Notes: a model not told the origin generated them from the sequence alone. A DNA stretch of 64,000 nt from Opisthocomus hoazin (GCF_030867145.1 NC_134426.1:8866001-8930000), one strand, 5' to 3'; counted from the first letter of the stretch, positions 44,860 through 56,600 are shown. Made by a program: numbers and translations.

Positions 44860-46380
44860 ATTGTCCTGTTTTCTCCTCCCTTTACTCTTCGTTCATTCAG
44901 ATTCCTGGCACCTACTGAGCTGCTGTTTTGACATCAGGGAGTTAAAACTTTGCCTGCCTTTCAACAGTCTAATTGTCTCCTTAGCCAACACTTTAATTAT
45001 ATTTGTAACTATTTTTTTTCCTCTACCTAGCTACAATATTTCTCATAAGATTATGCCTTACAGGAAGGAAACCTCATTAAAAGTAGCTTGTAATTACCGC
45101 ACGTTTGCACTGTGTGTTTTGTTTGTTGAACTTGATTTTGCTTTAATTTTTTCTTTTCTTGCAAATAGCAAAGCTCCTGCTGTGCCTGTGTGCAGCCAGC
45201 TCTCTATGGAGAGGAGGTGGGAGATGGTGCAATGGAGCTGTAACATCCAGCTACAGAGATCAGTGGAGAAGTCTGATGCAAAGAGCAGTGACCCAAGACC
45301 CAGGTGGCCAATAAGAGAAACAATAGGATTGGGGAGGTGAGGAGCACATTTGTCCACACAGTGTCAGACTTCAAGGGACTGCTTCTCCTACCTGTCCAGC
45401 CCTCCTGAGGAGACACCATGGATTAGTGTCACTTGGAAAATTTTTCTACCACTAATTCTGTAGACTGAAGAGCAGTTAAAAATATCCCTTAAAATATAAA
45501 CAATATTATTTTTAGGCACAGTATGACATCTTTCTCCTTACCTACACATGAAAAAAAAATCCAATTAGTTGTACAAGTCTTGAAGAATTTAAGAAATTTA
45601 CAGGAGCTTGTTAGCTTAGCACTTTCTGTATTTTAATGACTCCCATGGGGTATTTGGTGTTGAATCCATGAACCTCAGATACTGAGAGGAGGTCAAAAAA
45701 AATGATCAGGAAGACAGAAGCAAGACTGAATGTACCTGGAAGCATTGATTGGCCCCACTGGGGGCCATTACTGACAAAGCCTCCCCAGGGACTCCTTAGA
45801 GCAGAGAATTGGAGGCCACGATTGCAGGTAGGCAGAGGCACTGTGCAGGTGGCTGCAATGCTGAGAAAAAAATTGGTCTGCTTTATGAAGCAGAAAGGCC
45901 AAGGCCTGAGCCCCAGGCCCTGGGAAGGCAGATGCTGTCCCTCACCTATGGCTCAGGGCTCTTCTTGGGGACAATTGAATGTGTGGGTGAGCAATGACAA
46001 TTGCAGGAAAATTCTGCGACACTTCTTAGCCTCCCTAAGAAGAGGCGATGATGGAACACAGTCCAGAGCCTTTAAAGAAAATTTCTTCTGGTAGTGATCA
46101 GTGTTAGAGGCAACTGCCATATCGTAGCCAAGGGGACAAAGCCCTTGGTCCTGTTGAAACTGTTAGCCCTGCCAGAGTCCTTAGCCATATTTACTGCAGG
46201 CTGTCCTACACTGTCCCATGCCCGCACTTCTTTCCATTCAGCCTGTAGTCACACATCTTTACTTTCTACACAGCACTCACACCAGCATTTCCACGCCTTC
46301 ACTGATATCTCTCTACACTCACTGGCTTTTCTCTGAATTTCGAATACATGGTCTGATTCAGTCTCCCTCCACAACAAGGA
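44860..46380 (+). repeat. Orphan copy of receptor 3' flank
   Basis: 45170-45420 resembles 20770-21020 (CTGTGCCTGTGTGCAGC, then GTGGAGAAGTCTGA, then GGAGACA.CATGGAT). 45600-45850 resembles 21220-21430, and 46130-46260 matches 21700-21840 and 56640-56770. It lies between OR3 and OR4 without a receptor of its own, and is probably the remnant of a lost duplicate or the displaced continuation of the OR3 flank after LTR insertions. Confidence 0.55.
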
Positions 46381-46384
46381 TACC

Positions 46385-46870
46385 CTTAGAGGGAAACTTT
46401 GTAGTCTTCACCTCTAGTCTGAACCTTCCAAGCAGCATTTGGTGAAGGTTTCCTTGCCTTCTCACTACCAGGAAAAGATCCATTATCTCTGAAACAACCC
46501 TTCAGGCAAATGCAGGCTACTACTTTAGTGCCCTCAGCCTCCACAAGACTAAAGAAGCCCAGGTCTCTCAGCCTCTCCACAGAGGCTGTAAAACCCATCC
46601 TGGCAGATCTCCTCTAGAACCTTTGTTGTTCCTCCCCATTATTCGAGAATAGGGAGCCTCACATGACATACTGGTCCAGATATGGCTACACCAGTATTGA
46701 GTCAAGAGTGGTGAGAAGTCCCCGCTCTTGTTGGCGACGCTCCTCCTAATGCAGCCCTGTACGCTGTTGGCCTTATTCACTCCGAGCACACACCACTTCG
46801 CTCATATGGCATCCCTTGGAATGCCCAGACCCTTCTCCTCAGGATCACTCCTTAGCTGTTCAGGTCCCCA
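46385..46870 (-). mobile_element. Diverged CR1 LINE fragment
   Basis: AAGACTAAAGAAGCCCAGGTCTCTCAGCC-type block at 46545 (shared with 22170), GGAGCCTCACATGACATACTGG and TAATGCAGCCCTGTACGCTGTTGGCC near 46748. Same position relative to the flank as the fragments at 22140 and 56990. Confidence 0.7.
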
Positions 46871-48344
46871 CCTGCCCACAGTATTTTGAGTTATTCTCCC
46901 CTTTCAAATGATTTGCACCTTCTTGTACAACTTCATCAGGCTTCTACTGCCAAATCTGAAAGATTCTCAAAATCGCCCTCGGAGTGAAACTCTAATTTAA
47001 AAACTTTTAATGTGTGTGTACCAGATTTGTGGTGCCTCTGAGAAGACAGCAGAATGAGGAATTGCGGGACACTACTGATAAAAGAAGGAGATAGCTCTTC
47101 AATGGAATTGTTGACCAAGGGAGGAATTGCCATGTTGACAAGATTGGAAACACCAAATGAAGATGGAAAGGAAGCCAAACTAAGGCCAGGGAGGAAGGGG
47201 TAAATAGAGATGGGCTGTTTGCGTGGGAGCGTACAAGGATGGTCAAGGAGAAGAAGCTGTGAGTGAGACACAGCTGAAGCCAGGACAGTATCCACCCCTT
47301 TTTGTATAAAATACAAATAGTATAAAATCTACATCACACTCAGATCCCACACTTTCCAATTAATTACCACCACTTTTCCTGTCTTCTGATTTACACACAG
47401 AGATAGCGTTCCTTACCAGATGGGGCATGCCTCTAAAGTGGTAGTTGAGTTCACTTAGCCCAGGACTTTGGTCTCCATCTGTCAATAACAATCTTTCAGG
47501 GCAGGAGAGATGGTGTGTGCTGTTGGATGGTCACATGCTGCATGTGGGATGATAATAGAAGATTGGCAAGGAAGATTGTAAACACACTCAAATGACTTGC
47601 ATCTGGGGTGTGAAAAACACATATAGCATACTAGTCATTGTTTAGTCTTGTGTGCTCAGCAAGTAGAAAGTCTGTGTTTGGATAACATAGGCCTGTGATA
47701 GACTCCAAGGCAATCTGTCGAACACACCTGAGATTCCTGCCCTGATGCGGGAAGGATCAAAGCACAGTGGAAAGTTATGTCTGGATGAATCCCTGAAATA
47801 TTAGGGCAAAAGCAGCAGGTTCAGTAGCTCCCACTTTTTCTCTAGCAAGGACTGATCTCTACATATGGTTCCACAGACCCACTGAGCAGGCACCGCACAG
47901 GACAGTGTGCATCCAGAGTGGGGAACAAGTCCCCTGAAACGAAGCCCACAGCAGTCCTCGGTGTGTGTTGTCCCGTGGCCTTGCTGTTAGGCAGCTGCTC
48001 CAAGCTCCTGGAGAGGCTGTGTTCTATGTAGAGCTTCAACGCCTTGCTCCAGGGTCTGCCAGGATGTATGCCAAAAGAGAGGCCCAGCAGGAGGGTGGAG
48101 ACATCTCTACAGCAAAACTTACCTAGAAACCTGTGCTGAGCGGCCAGTGATTGAAATGGCCAGTGAGAAATGGCCAGTGGCTGAGTGGTGACAAAGGCCC
48201 CTGGGCCACCTTCCTAGTCTGTCTGTGCCACCAGGGGCACAGACCAGTCTCCTCTCTCCTGTACCTGCATGGCTTTGAGCCCTGCCATAAGCCCTGGCTC
48301 TGCACCTCAACCCCCCTGGTGTCAGTCTTCCCCCTGCATGGTCA
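46871..48344. other. No gene recognised (1.5 kb)
   Basis: 46936-47316 holds a 126-codon minus-strand frame without recognisable domains. 47330-48340 shows no open frame above ~77 codons and no similarity I could detect within the window, apart from short GGCCAGTG repeats at 48142-48180. Confidence 0.4.
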
Positions 48345-48540
48345 CGCAGCACGAGTTATGCACTGATGGTGCATAACTCGTGACTCTGCTAAGCAGCACG
48401 CTAGCTTTGTGGAATTATCACCTAGCACCCACATCTGCGCAAATCTGCAAGAAAGACAACAGCTCTGCTCTGTGTGTGTATTGGCGTACTGTGCACTGGG
48501 TAAATGACCACACTTTTGGGAGAACAATCTGAGGTCTAAC
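48345..48540 (-). repeat. Inverted partner of the unclassified repeat at 8.3 kb
   Basis: Minus-strand copy of 8294-8480 (CTAGCTTTGTGGAATTATCACCTAGC equivalent at 48400-48425). Like the other copy it abuts CR1 endonuclease sequence, so both insertions lie at the same point of the same ancestral CR1. Confidence 0.5.
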
Positions 48541-49060
48541 ATTTACACTCTTTTATTGTTGATCCCCTTGGGAGGTCAGACCCCCCTATTTCATGGTCAC
48601 GACAGTCAAGACTGACACTGGTTTTAACATCCATGATTAACTCTCCCTTCTTTGTGCGCAGCAGATGCATATCAACAGCACCATTGTTGAGCAGTCTGTA
48701 AGTTGACCTATGAAGACCTGTGTCCCAAGCTGGGTCTTGAGCAAGAGCCTCCAGAAACCTCCTGGACTGATTGCACGCTGTTGTGGTCCCCTTCCAGGGA
48801 ATGCCAAGGTGATTAAAGTCAGCAAAGGGACAATAATTCATTCTCTATCTCCCACCACATGTCACCCTTACCAGTCTCTTCTCTGACCCGGACCCGTAAG
48901 GGCTCACACAGCTTGTTCATGCCATAGAGGAGCTCCACACATCTGAGCAGCTCCTTCACACTCAAGACAGCTCCCTCCTGATCATTCTGGCCTGTCTCCT
49001 CATCCTGTACCCACCCATCACAGCACCCTAATCATGTCAGCTGTCCCAAATTGCCTCAGC
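48541..49060 (-). mobile_element. Old CR1 LINE fragment (endonuclease)
   Basis: A 101-codon frame (48536-48841) translates to FADFNHLGIPWKG, QSRRFLEALAQDPAWD, a leucine-rich LLNNGAVDMHLL stretch, and DVKTSVSLDCRDHEI. This is the order of the CR1 endonuclease core (DFNxP ... SDHE). The SDHE box has become RDHE. Equivalent to 30660-31160 before OR3. Confidence 0.65.
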
Positions 49061-51740
49061 TGTTCTTCCCTCCAAGTGGCAAAAAGTGATGCCCTGGGGG
49101 ACTCCAGCTCCTCCTCTCTGTGCCCCAGGCTGAGGCCATTGGTGCATGGCTGGGCTGCAGCACCTCAGCTGTGGCCAGTCTGGGCTGAGAGCAGACTGGC
49201 AAAAAGAAACCTGCTACCAAGTGCCCAAGGCCTTGTGTGTGCAAAGGCTTTGCTTCAGAGCAGAGACATGCTGGAGAGGGTGGCAGGTGGCAATGTAAAG
49301 GAGAAATGAGGTTCCCACCAAGACAGCAAGACAACTTTCGTCAAGGCCAGGAGAGGGTTTTGCTGTCTGCTCTGTCTCTGCAGCCCTGAAGGCCTGAGGT
49401 GGAGTGGAAGCTGATCTGAGGAAGGAAGAGGTGATGTTGAAAATGTCCTTGGGTGTGGACATCTTGTGATCCAGGCACACTGTGAAAATCATTGACCTGA
49501 TCCATGACTGTATGATCAAGCAAATAGTTAAATAATGGGGGGGAGAAGAACCAGCACAGTTTAAGAGGGAATGCCCTCAAGAGGAGACCCTGCTGTGATA
49601 TGTTTGGTATTTACGCTCTGCCCTGTGTCCACTGGGTAGAGAAGGGACAGCTTGGCGTCCCTGCAGTGATGGGATTCCGTCACTGCCCAAAGGCACCGAA
49701 GCTGTGTGAGATGCCCTGGGTGGTGCCTGTCACACAACGAGTCTGAGTGGGGATGGGGTTCCTGTACAGGACCTGTGCTGTCCATGTCAGGTGCACACAG
49801 TTGTCCTGGAGATCCCTGGCACCTTCCTATAGTCATAGATGTCTGTAAATGTAAAACAAATGAAGATTCATCTGCCCTGAATGAGGTTAGGCAATGAAGG
49901 GATGCGCAGGAGACAAATGCCGTCATAGTGTTAAGGCCATGTGGACAATACAGCTGATGGAGAACAGAAAGCGAGAGACGTAGCTCTTCCTGTGCCACAC
50001 GACTCAATTTGGTCAGGATGATTACATCCACCAGCAGCCCTGAACATAAGGAATAGTTACAGGATCAGTTGTCTTAAATGTGGGCATTTTCTGTCATTTC
50101 AGTCTGTCAAAAGCATTTCCCACCAGCCTCCAGGAAGGTGCCCTCAGACACTGCCCTGTCTCTATGAACTGCTCCGTTAGAGCTTGCAGTGACCAGCAAG
50201 CATCTTGGTCACCTCTGGAACCAAACCTGTCACCAGGTGTCTGTGTCTGAACATCTTCCTGCCCTCCACCTCGTATAATTAGCAAGGGAGCTGAGACAAG
50301 CAGCTTCCATGCAGAAGAATTCTTTGGTGCCCGTCTGAACTGAGGCAAGAGGAATCCCACCTCCAGTGTGTTCTATGGTGTGCATGAGAGAGGCCTGAGT
50401 CCTCAGGACTTCAAACTCAGAATGAGATGCCTCGAATGACTAGGCTCAATCCCTTCCCTCAGCAGGGGCAAAGGAGATTTCTCCCTGTAGCTTTCTGGTT
50501 GTCCTGTCTTGTGATGGGGCAAGGAAAGGTGATTTTTGTTTCTAACTCTTTCTCTGAGAGGAGAATTGACGCTGTTGAAACTGAGTGTCTCTCCCCAGCT
50601 AAGGGAGGCAACATCAGAGATTGCTTCAGCCTGTTTCACAGCAAGTTGTCCCGGAGAGCAAAGGACACCTCGAGGGAGCCCAGAGTGGGTAAGGATATTG
50701 CTGTCTTGTGCTGGTCCTGTGCTGCTGATCTGGGCTGGGCTCCTCGGAGGGAGGGAGCTGAGAGCAACCAGGCAGCGCTGCAGGGACAGCTGTGCCCAGG
50801 AGCAGCTCCTCTGCAAAGCCCAGCAGGGCTGAGGGCACTGCCTGCAGACAGCGAGGGGAGAGGAGCAAGGCAGAGAGAGGTTAAAGGCAGCATGGAGTGG
50901 GAGGATGCCGAAAGCTCACTACAGGAGAAATGCTCACGACCCATGAAATGGTCAGTCCCTGTAGGCAGGGCAGTAAATCGGCAGCTGCTGGAAGGATCTC
51001 CAAAAGAGGATTGTCACAGCTTCTCAAGCCTAGAGGAGGAAGTCTGGTTCCAGAGAAGTTTTTTCCCTGCCGTACCATCAGAGGAGCAGGGCATGCTGAC
51101 TGCTTTCTCTGGGAATTACTGGTAGGACTTTAAGCCAGGTGTGCAGCCAGGGGTGCCCAGGGCTATCCTTCAGAGCAGGTCCCTTTACCGCAGGAGTCTG
51201 TGTGCCGGGGTCAGTGCTCAGCCTGTCCGGGGAGCTCCTGATGGTGCTGTGGGGAGAATCTGTGGGTGGAAGAAGCCATATGCCTCACCAGCGTCCCTCT
51301 CTTCTCCCTGAGTGCAGCAGAAATGCTGAAGGTGTCTGAACTCCAAGAAAACTCCCCAGGTAAGCTGGGGGAGCTTTATTAACCCTAATCCTCTCCAACT
51401 TTTCTCTGTTATTGCCGTTCCTTAGCACTGAGAGTGCAGAGGCTGACAAGGTGATTTTCTGTGAGGAACGGTTTCATCTGACCAAGTCGGACACCATGAC
51501 CGACCCCGGACACCACTGCTCCCATGAGCTCCTTGCTGCATAGCAGGGCAGACTCCTCGAGAGGCAGAGGACAAAGGTTCTGCTCCTTACAGTACCTTCA
51601 GCCAGCACCAACCAGACCTTGAGCAAGGAAGCTGAAGAAAGTTCTCATTGACAATGAATGGAAAATGCTCAGAAGTTCAGCAGTGTTAAAGTTCTAGGAG
51701 TAAGGCTTTGCATTTCCAATGACAATTCTCCCCTAACACT
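48580..51740 (+). repeat. 5' flank of OR4, receptor upstream block with internal deletion
   Basis: Collinear with the OR3 flank up to about 51275 (GTGGGTGGAAGAAG), then jumps to sequence equivalent to about 35770 (TCTCCCTGAGTGCAG at 51302). About 0.85 kb present before OR3, and about 1.55 kb present before OR2 (16320-17880), is missing here. No CR1 lies in it where OR3 has one. Confidence 0.7.
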
Positions 51741-51766
51741 TTATTGATTCTTCCTCTAAGGACAGG
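51741..51766 (+). promoter_or_regulatory. 3' splice acceptor before OR4
   Basis: TTATTGATTCTTCCTCTAAGGACAG: AG at 51759-51760 or 51765-51766. Nearly the same tract as before OR2. The open frame of OR4 extends through it, but only from TTG codons, so the acceptor argues against upstream initiation. Confidence 0.55.
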
Positions 51767-51788
51767 ATCCCATGCCCACAGGAAAAAT

Positions 51789-52724
51789 CTGTCCAACGGC
51801 AGATCCATCATCTGCTTCCTCCTCCTGGCATTTGCAGACACGTGGGAGCTGCAGCTCTTGACCTTCTGGCTCTTCCTGGCCATCTACCTGGCTGCCCTCC
51901 TCAGCAACGGCCTCATCATCACTGCCATAGCCTGCGACCACCGCCTCCACACCCCCATGTACTTCTTCCTTCTCAACCTCTCTGTCCTCGACCTTACCTA
52001 TATCTCCACCACTGTCCCCAAATCCATGGCCAATTCCCTCTGGGACAACAGGGACATCTCCTATGCAGGATGTGCTGCCCAACTCTTTCTGTTTTCCTTC
52101 TTGGTAGTAGCAGAGTGTTGTCTTCTGACTGTCATGGCCTATGACCGCTACGTTGCCATCTGCAGACCCCTGCACTACGGGACCCTCCTGGGCAGCAGAG
52201 TTTGTGTCCACATGACAGCAGCTGCCTGGAGCAGTGCTTTTATCAATGCTCTCCTGCACAGTGCCAATACATTTTCCATACCCCTCTGCAAGGGCAATGC
52301 TGTGGACCACTTCTTCTGTGAAATCCCCCAGATCCTCAAGCTCTCCTGCTCACATTCCTACCTCAGGGAAGTTGGTCTTCTTGGGGTTAGTGTTTCTTTA
52401 GCTTTTGGGTGTTTTGTTTTCATTGTGCTGTCCTATGTGCAGATCTTCAGGGCTGTGCTGAGGATCCCCTCTGAGCAGGGACAGCACAAAGCCTTTTCCA
52501 CATGCCTCCCTCACCTGGCCGTGGTCTCCCTGTTTCTCAGCACTGTCATGATTTGCTATCTGAAGCCCTCATCCTTCTCTTCCCCATCCTTGGACATGTT
52601 GTTGGCTGTTCTGTACACGGAGGTTCCATCAATATTGAACCCTCTCATCTATAGCATGAGGAATCAAGAGCTCAAAGATGCACTGAAGAAACTTATTCAG
52701 TCAGTAGTCTTTCAGCAACAATAA
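51789..52724 (+). CDS. Olfactory receptor, family-14-like (OR4); start codon lost (CTG)
   Basis: A 311-codon frame colinear with OR1-OR3 from end to end: LHTPMYFFLLNLS (53-65), MAYDRYVAIC (116-125), KAFSTCLPHL (234-243), PLIYSMRN (285-292) and the four conserved cysteines. Codon 1, ATG in the paralogues, is CTG at 51789-51791 (LSNG against MSNG). The next in-frame ATG is the Met of LHTPMYFF, inside TM2. Residue 5 is R, so the N-terminal sequon NGS is destroyed. An out-of-frame ATG at 51772 opens a 29-codon frame ending at 51861. The flank lacks ~0.85 kb present at OR3. Either a recent pseudogene or, less likely, a CTG-initiated receptor. The coding body is otherwise uncorrupted. Confidence 0.8.
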   Translation: MSNGRSIICFLLLAFADTWELQLLTFWLFLAIYLAALLSNGLIITAIACDHRLHTPMYFFLLNLSVLDLTYISTTVPKSMANSLWDNRDISYAGCAAQLFLFSFLVVAECCLLTVMAYDRYVAICRPLHYGTLLGSRVCVHMTAAAWSSAFINALLHSANTFSIPLCKGNAVDHFFCEIPQILKLSCSHSYLREVGLLGVSVSLAFGCFVFIVLSYVQIFRAVLRIPSEQGQHKAFSTCLPHLAVVSLFLSTVMICYLKPSSFSSPSLDMLLAVLYTEVPSILNPLIYSMRNQELKDALKKLIQSVVFQQQ

Positions 52725-52771
52725 GCTGCCCATGTCTATTTATAACTGGTTTTCTTTGTATCTGGGAGTCT

Positions 52772-53698
52772 CTGTGGTCCTGCCACCACCCAGATCACTA
52801 GGACACAGGAGATTAAGATCCATTGTGTAGTTATATTGCATACAAGTGCTGTGATGAGAGTATCAGGCACTCTTTGGTCACACCTAGATCATCTGCTATT
52901 TGAATGACACACCAGGAGAAGTTCTGAGTGCTCTGGAAACAACTGCCACTGTGTTGTTATCTTGGTCACTAGAGCAGTAGCCTGGAGATGGGGTGGCCAG
53001 ACACTCCCTGGTCACACTTTGGCCATCCGCTGCCTCATCTCTCTGCCAGAATGACTCAGCACGAATTCTGGCCAGAATGGCGAGTATTGACCGAAGAAAA
53101 TCATCTCAAGATCCCATAAACCAATATCCAAAGGTGAGACTGTTTGAGCTCTTTGGGTCCACAGCAGGCTGTGTGACCCAGTATCTCCCCATGAGCTGGG
53201 ACATCTCTCAGGGTAGATTTAACGAGGATTGAATGATTGTCCGTCGATGATTTCACAAGGACTCAAAGGCCTGATTTGGCACACTTCACTGACTGTCCTG
53301 TGATGAATGCCAGCACGTAAGTTGGAGTATATCCATGAAAGTCACAAGAAGGGCAGTTTTAACCACAGGTTAACCTCTCACTCTGCGTGTGGAACTGTGT
53401 ACGTGATTTGGTTCAGAACCATTTCCCTGTCTGTGTGCAATATGGTTCAGAATTATTTGTCTGCTCGTACGCGTGATTTAACTTTCATCTGTGTGTACAA
53501 CCCTAAATCACTATTACAGCTGTGCTTTCATTGAATCACTCTGTTAATTTGGCTGATGATTAAGTGTTGTTAATAATTCTACAATGTAATCTTGTGATCT
53601 ACCTCAAAAACATGAATGAATCCTAAATTGCTGCTAAATCAAAGCGGTGTAACAAATTCCTATTCATAACAAACACCTGTGGATTGTTATTCAATCTT
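52772..53698. other. ~0.93-kb insertion between OR4 stop codon and poly(A) region
   Basis: The 3' flanks of OR2 and OR3 run from stop to poly(A) signal in ~210 bases. In OR4 the match breaks near 52770 (GGGAGTCTC) and resumes near 53698 (TAATTCTGTTTATTTCAGGAATG). The inserted DNA is AT-richer, has no long open frame and contains repeated TGGTTCAGAA motifs (53410-53455). An LTR is plausible but unproven. Confidence 0.55.
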
Positions 53699-56600
53699 TG
53701 GTAATTCTGTTTATTTCAGGAATGTCAGCATGCACTCAGCTTTTCCAGAGGCATGAACACCGTCTGTTTGACTCAAAGGTCTTTGCCCATGTGTCTGGCA
53801 CCACGGTACAGCTGGCCTTCCCTGTCACATCTCTTTGATAAAAGGGCACATCCTCATTGCTGGTGTCCAGAAGCTGGGCTATTCTGAAGCTGAGGTCAGG
53901 AACAGGCTGAAGAAATTGACCCCATGAAGCCTTACTTGGGTTCTCCATGGGATGAGGAGGGCATGGGACAATATGGTAAAGAATGGGACCGGAGTGAGCT
54001 TTCACTGGTGGCCTCCCTATTCGGCCAATTCCAGCACTGGCCACTCACCACCACAGGTTTTTGGGTGAGTTTTGCTGCGTGGCCATTTCCCTCCTCCTGC
54101 TACTGTGCTTCATGCCTGCAGGAAGGGAATGGCCATCCATGCTCAACCTCTCTCTTTGTCCAGTCGCTGGTAGACCCCAAACAGGGATGTGTTTGAAACA
54201 CCACATGGGATGCCGATAGAGCTGGGTAGGTTGCAGGACTAAGTGGAGGCTGTCTCCTGTAGGAGGAACAGCAAGGGCCCAAAGCACAGAGGGTTGTCTT
54301 GGGGATCATGCAAGAGAAACTGTTCCGCTTACTGAATGCACCTTTTCCCATACTGTGCCTGAACAGTGGGACTGGGGAACTGTGTGTTGTACAGAGGGCC
54401 GGGCTGGAACAGGCCAGGGCAGTGACAGGGATCACAAAGAAGCTCCCATGGAGTGGTCACCTGGAGTTATTGGCTGCAAGACAGGTAAAGAGCAAACAGA
54501 AGAGCTTAAATTGCCGTGTTAGAAACCAAGGTTGAATAAGGGAAATGCAGGGCTCCTGCTGGATGGGGACGGGAAGTTAGTAACAGAAGACAACAATGGG
54601 GCTGATGGACTCAATGCCTTCTTTGCCTGAGTCTTTCCTGAAAAGGTCTCCCAGGCCTCTATGCTCACGGAAGGAGCTGAAGGACGAGAGAACCTATTGG
54701 CATGGAGCTCAGGAAATGCCAGCAGGATAAATGCCAGTTTCTGCCCCTGCAGGGGATTCACCTCAGCAATGCAATAGGCTGGGGGCTGCGTGGCTGGGGG
54801 CAGCCCTCTGGGAAATTTTGTGGTGGTCAGGGAGCTGGACAGGAGGCAGTCATGTGGCCTGGCAGCAAGGGAGGCCACCCAGATCCTGGGTTGCACAACC
54901 AGGAGCGTGGCCAGGAGATCCAGGGAAGGGATACTCTGCAATGCTCCATCCAGATTTCAGATCTCCAATTCAGGGGCAGTTTTTGTAAGGTGGAGGGCCC
55001 TTAGGAGAGCTAGGGACTGGAGAACTTTGCCTTTGAGGAGGGTAGGCTGAGGGAACTGGGCTTGTCCAAAAGACATTGGGTGGAAGGTGAAAGAGGAGAG
55101 GTACAGCCAGGACAGAAGGAGAACTTTTTTCCCCACGATCTCAGCCCAGTGCTGGAACAGGTCACCCAGAGAGGTCGGGCAGTCAACCTCCTTGGCGCTT
55201 TTCAAACCCAGGCTGAATCAAGCCTTGAATAAGTTGGTCTGACTGTGCTTCTGACAGGTTGCACTGCAGACTTCCTGAGGGCCCTTCAACCTCGGTTCCC
55301 TTGTGATCCTATGATGCTGAGCCCTGGACATAGAGGATATTTGTGGGGCATGAATCCTCCTGTGCTGTAAGTGACCATCTAAACCAATATCTAATCGAGT
55401 GAAGTGGCAAGAAAGGAAAAGTAGTGCCTTGGGGTCTATGTGGACAACCTTACTCCTCACCTCCCCAAGCCCACCAGTTCCCTCATAAGTCTCCTGGGAC
55501 TTGCATCACTTCTCCTCACATCAGACTTCTCCACTGAGCTCTGCAGCTGCATGGTACAGCTCCTTTGCACCAGCTGCCACCCGCTTTCCTTCAAGAACTG
55601 GGCTGCACACAGGCACAGAAAGGTTTCTCTTCCTTTCCAACAAACAAAAGTGAAACAGGATACAATTTAATCAACTTTAAAACTCTCTCCTCAGCTCTAT
55701 GCTAAGTCCAAGCAGCATCTAATGTGGTCCATGTTTCACAAGGGATTTCCATGAAAGAACAGTTTTAGACAGAGACATAAGAAAGGAGAGATACAAAGGC
55801 AATGAAGGTCTTGACTGTTCATTAGCCTTAAGAAAGATGAGGCAACTGTCTCTCTGCCTGAACCTTGAAGCAGAAACCAGATAGTGGAGAGGCATCTGAG
55901 TGACCAAAGAACAAGCACAGGAGGAAACCTGAGTGTAATGGGTAGGGATATGTCCATTGGAGAGTGCTGGTACCCTTTCTCAATAGACTGAAAAAACAGC
56001 AAAAATACCCTTAAGAAGCAAACCTAGTTTTTTATTAAGTACTCATCGTACTCTTTTTCTTTACTTACCTCAAAGGCAGCTTAAATTAGCTGTACAAGGC
56101 ATGAAGTCTTGAAAATAGTGTAGGAAGAGAAAGACACATGAGGGCTTTCTGCATTGTAAGGTCTCCCAAGGTGCATTCTGTGCTGAGTCCATGAATCTGA
56201 AATTCGAAGAGGATTTTTGCACAAACTTTTCCAGAATTCAAAATGAGACGAAAAACCCAAGGTATCTTGAAGCCTCAGTGTGTTCCACTGAGGGCCATTA
56301 CTGACACAGGCTCTTCTTGGACATGTTAGAGCAGATAATTGAAGGCCATGATTCCACAGAGGCAAAGGCAAATTTCAGGCAACCCTTACACTGAGATAAC
56401 CCTTTGGCTTTTCAATGAAGGAAGATGGCCAAGCCCTGACACCGAGCTCAAAGGAAGGGAGATCCTGTCCCTCACTCGTGGCTCCAGGCTTTTCTTGGAG
56501 TTGGGGGGAGTGTGATGACAAGTGAAGGACAATGCTATGACACCTCCTGCTGTCCCCAGGGTGGATGCAAGGAGGCAATGAGGTCCCATTGCCATGAGGA

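Noticed and set aside
44672-45340. 222-codon hydrophobic open frame
   Set aside because: Low-complexity, AT-rich; the paralogous flanks at 20500-20960 and 55440-55740 lack it.
48142-48180. GGCCAGTG short repeats as a CRISPR-like or regulatory array
   Set aside because: Only three irregular copies over ~40 bases, no spacers, and vertebrate context.
50427-51125. 232-codon open frame upstream of OR4
   Set aside because: The collinear sequences before OR2 and OR3 are interrupted; it lies in noncoding receptor flank and starts from an alternative codon.
51744-51788. Upstream extension of OR4 as its true N terminus
   Set aside because: It starts at TTG, crosses the splice acceptor tract and has no ATG. 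The other receptors start at the aligned codon 15 residues later.
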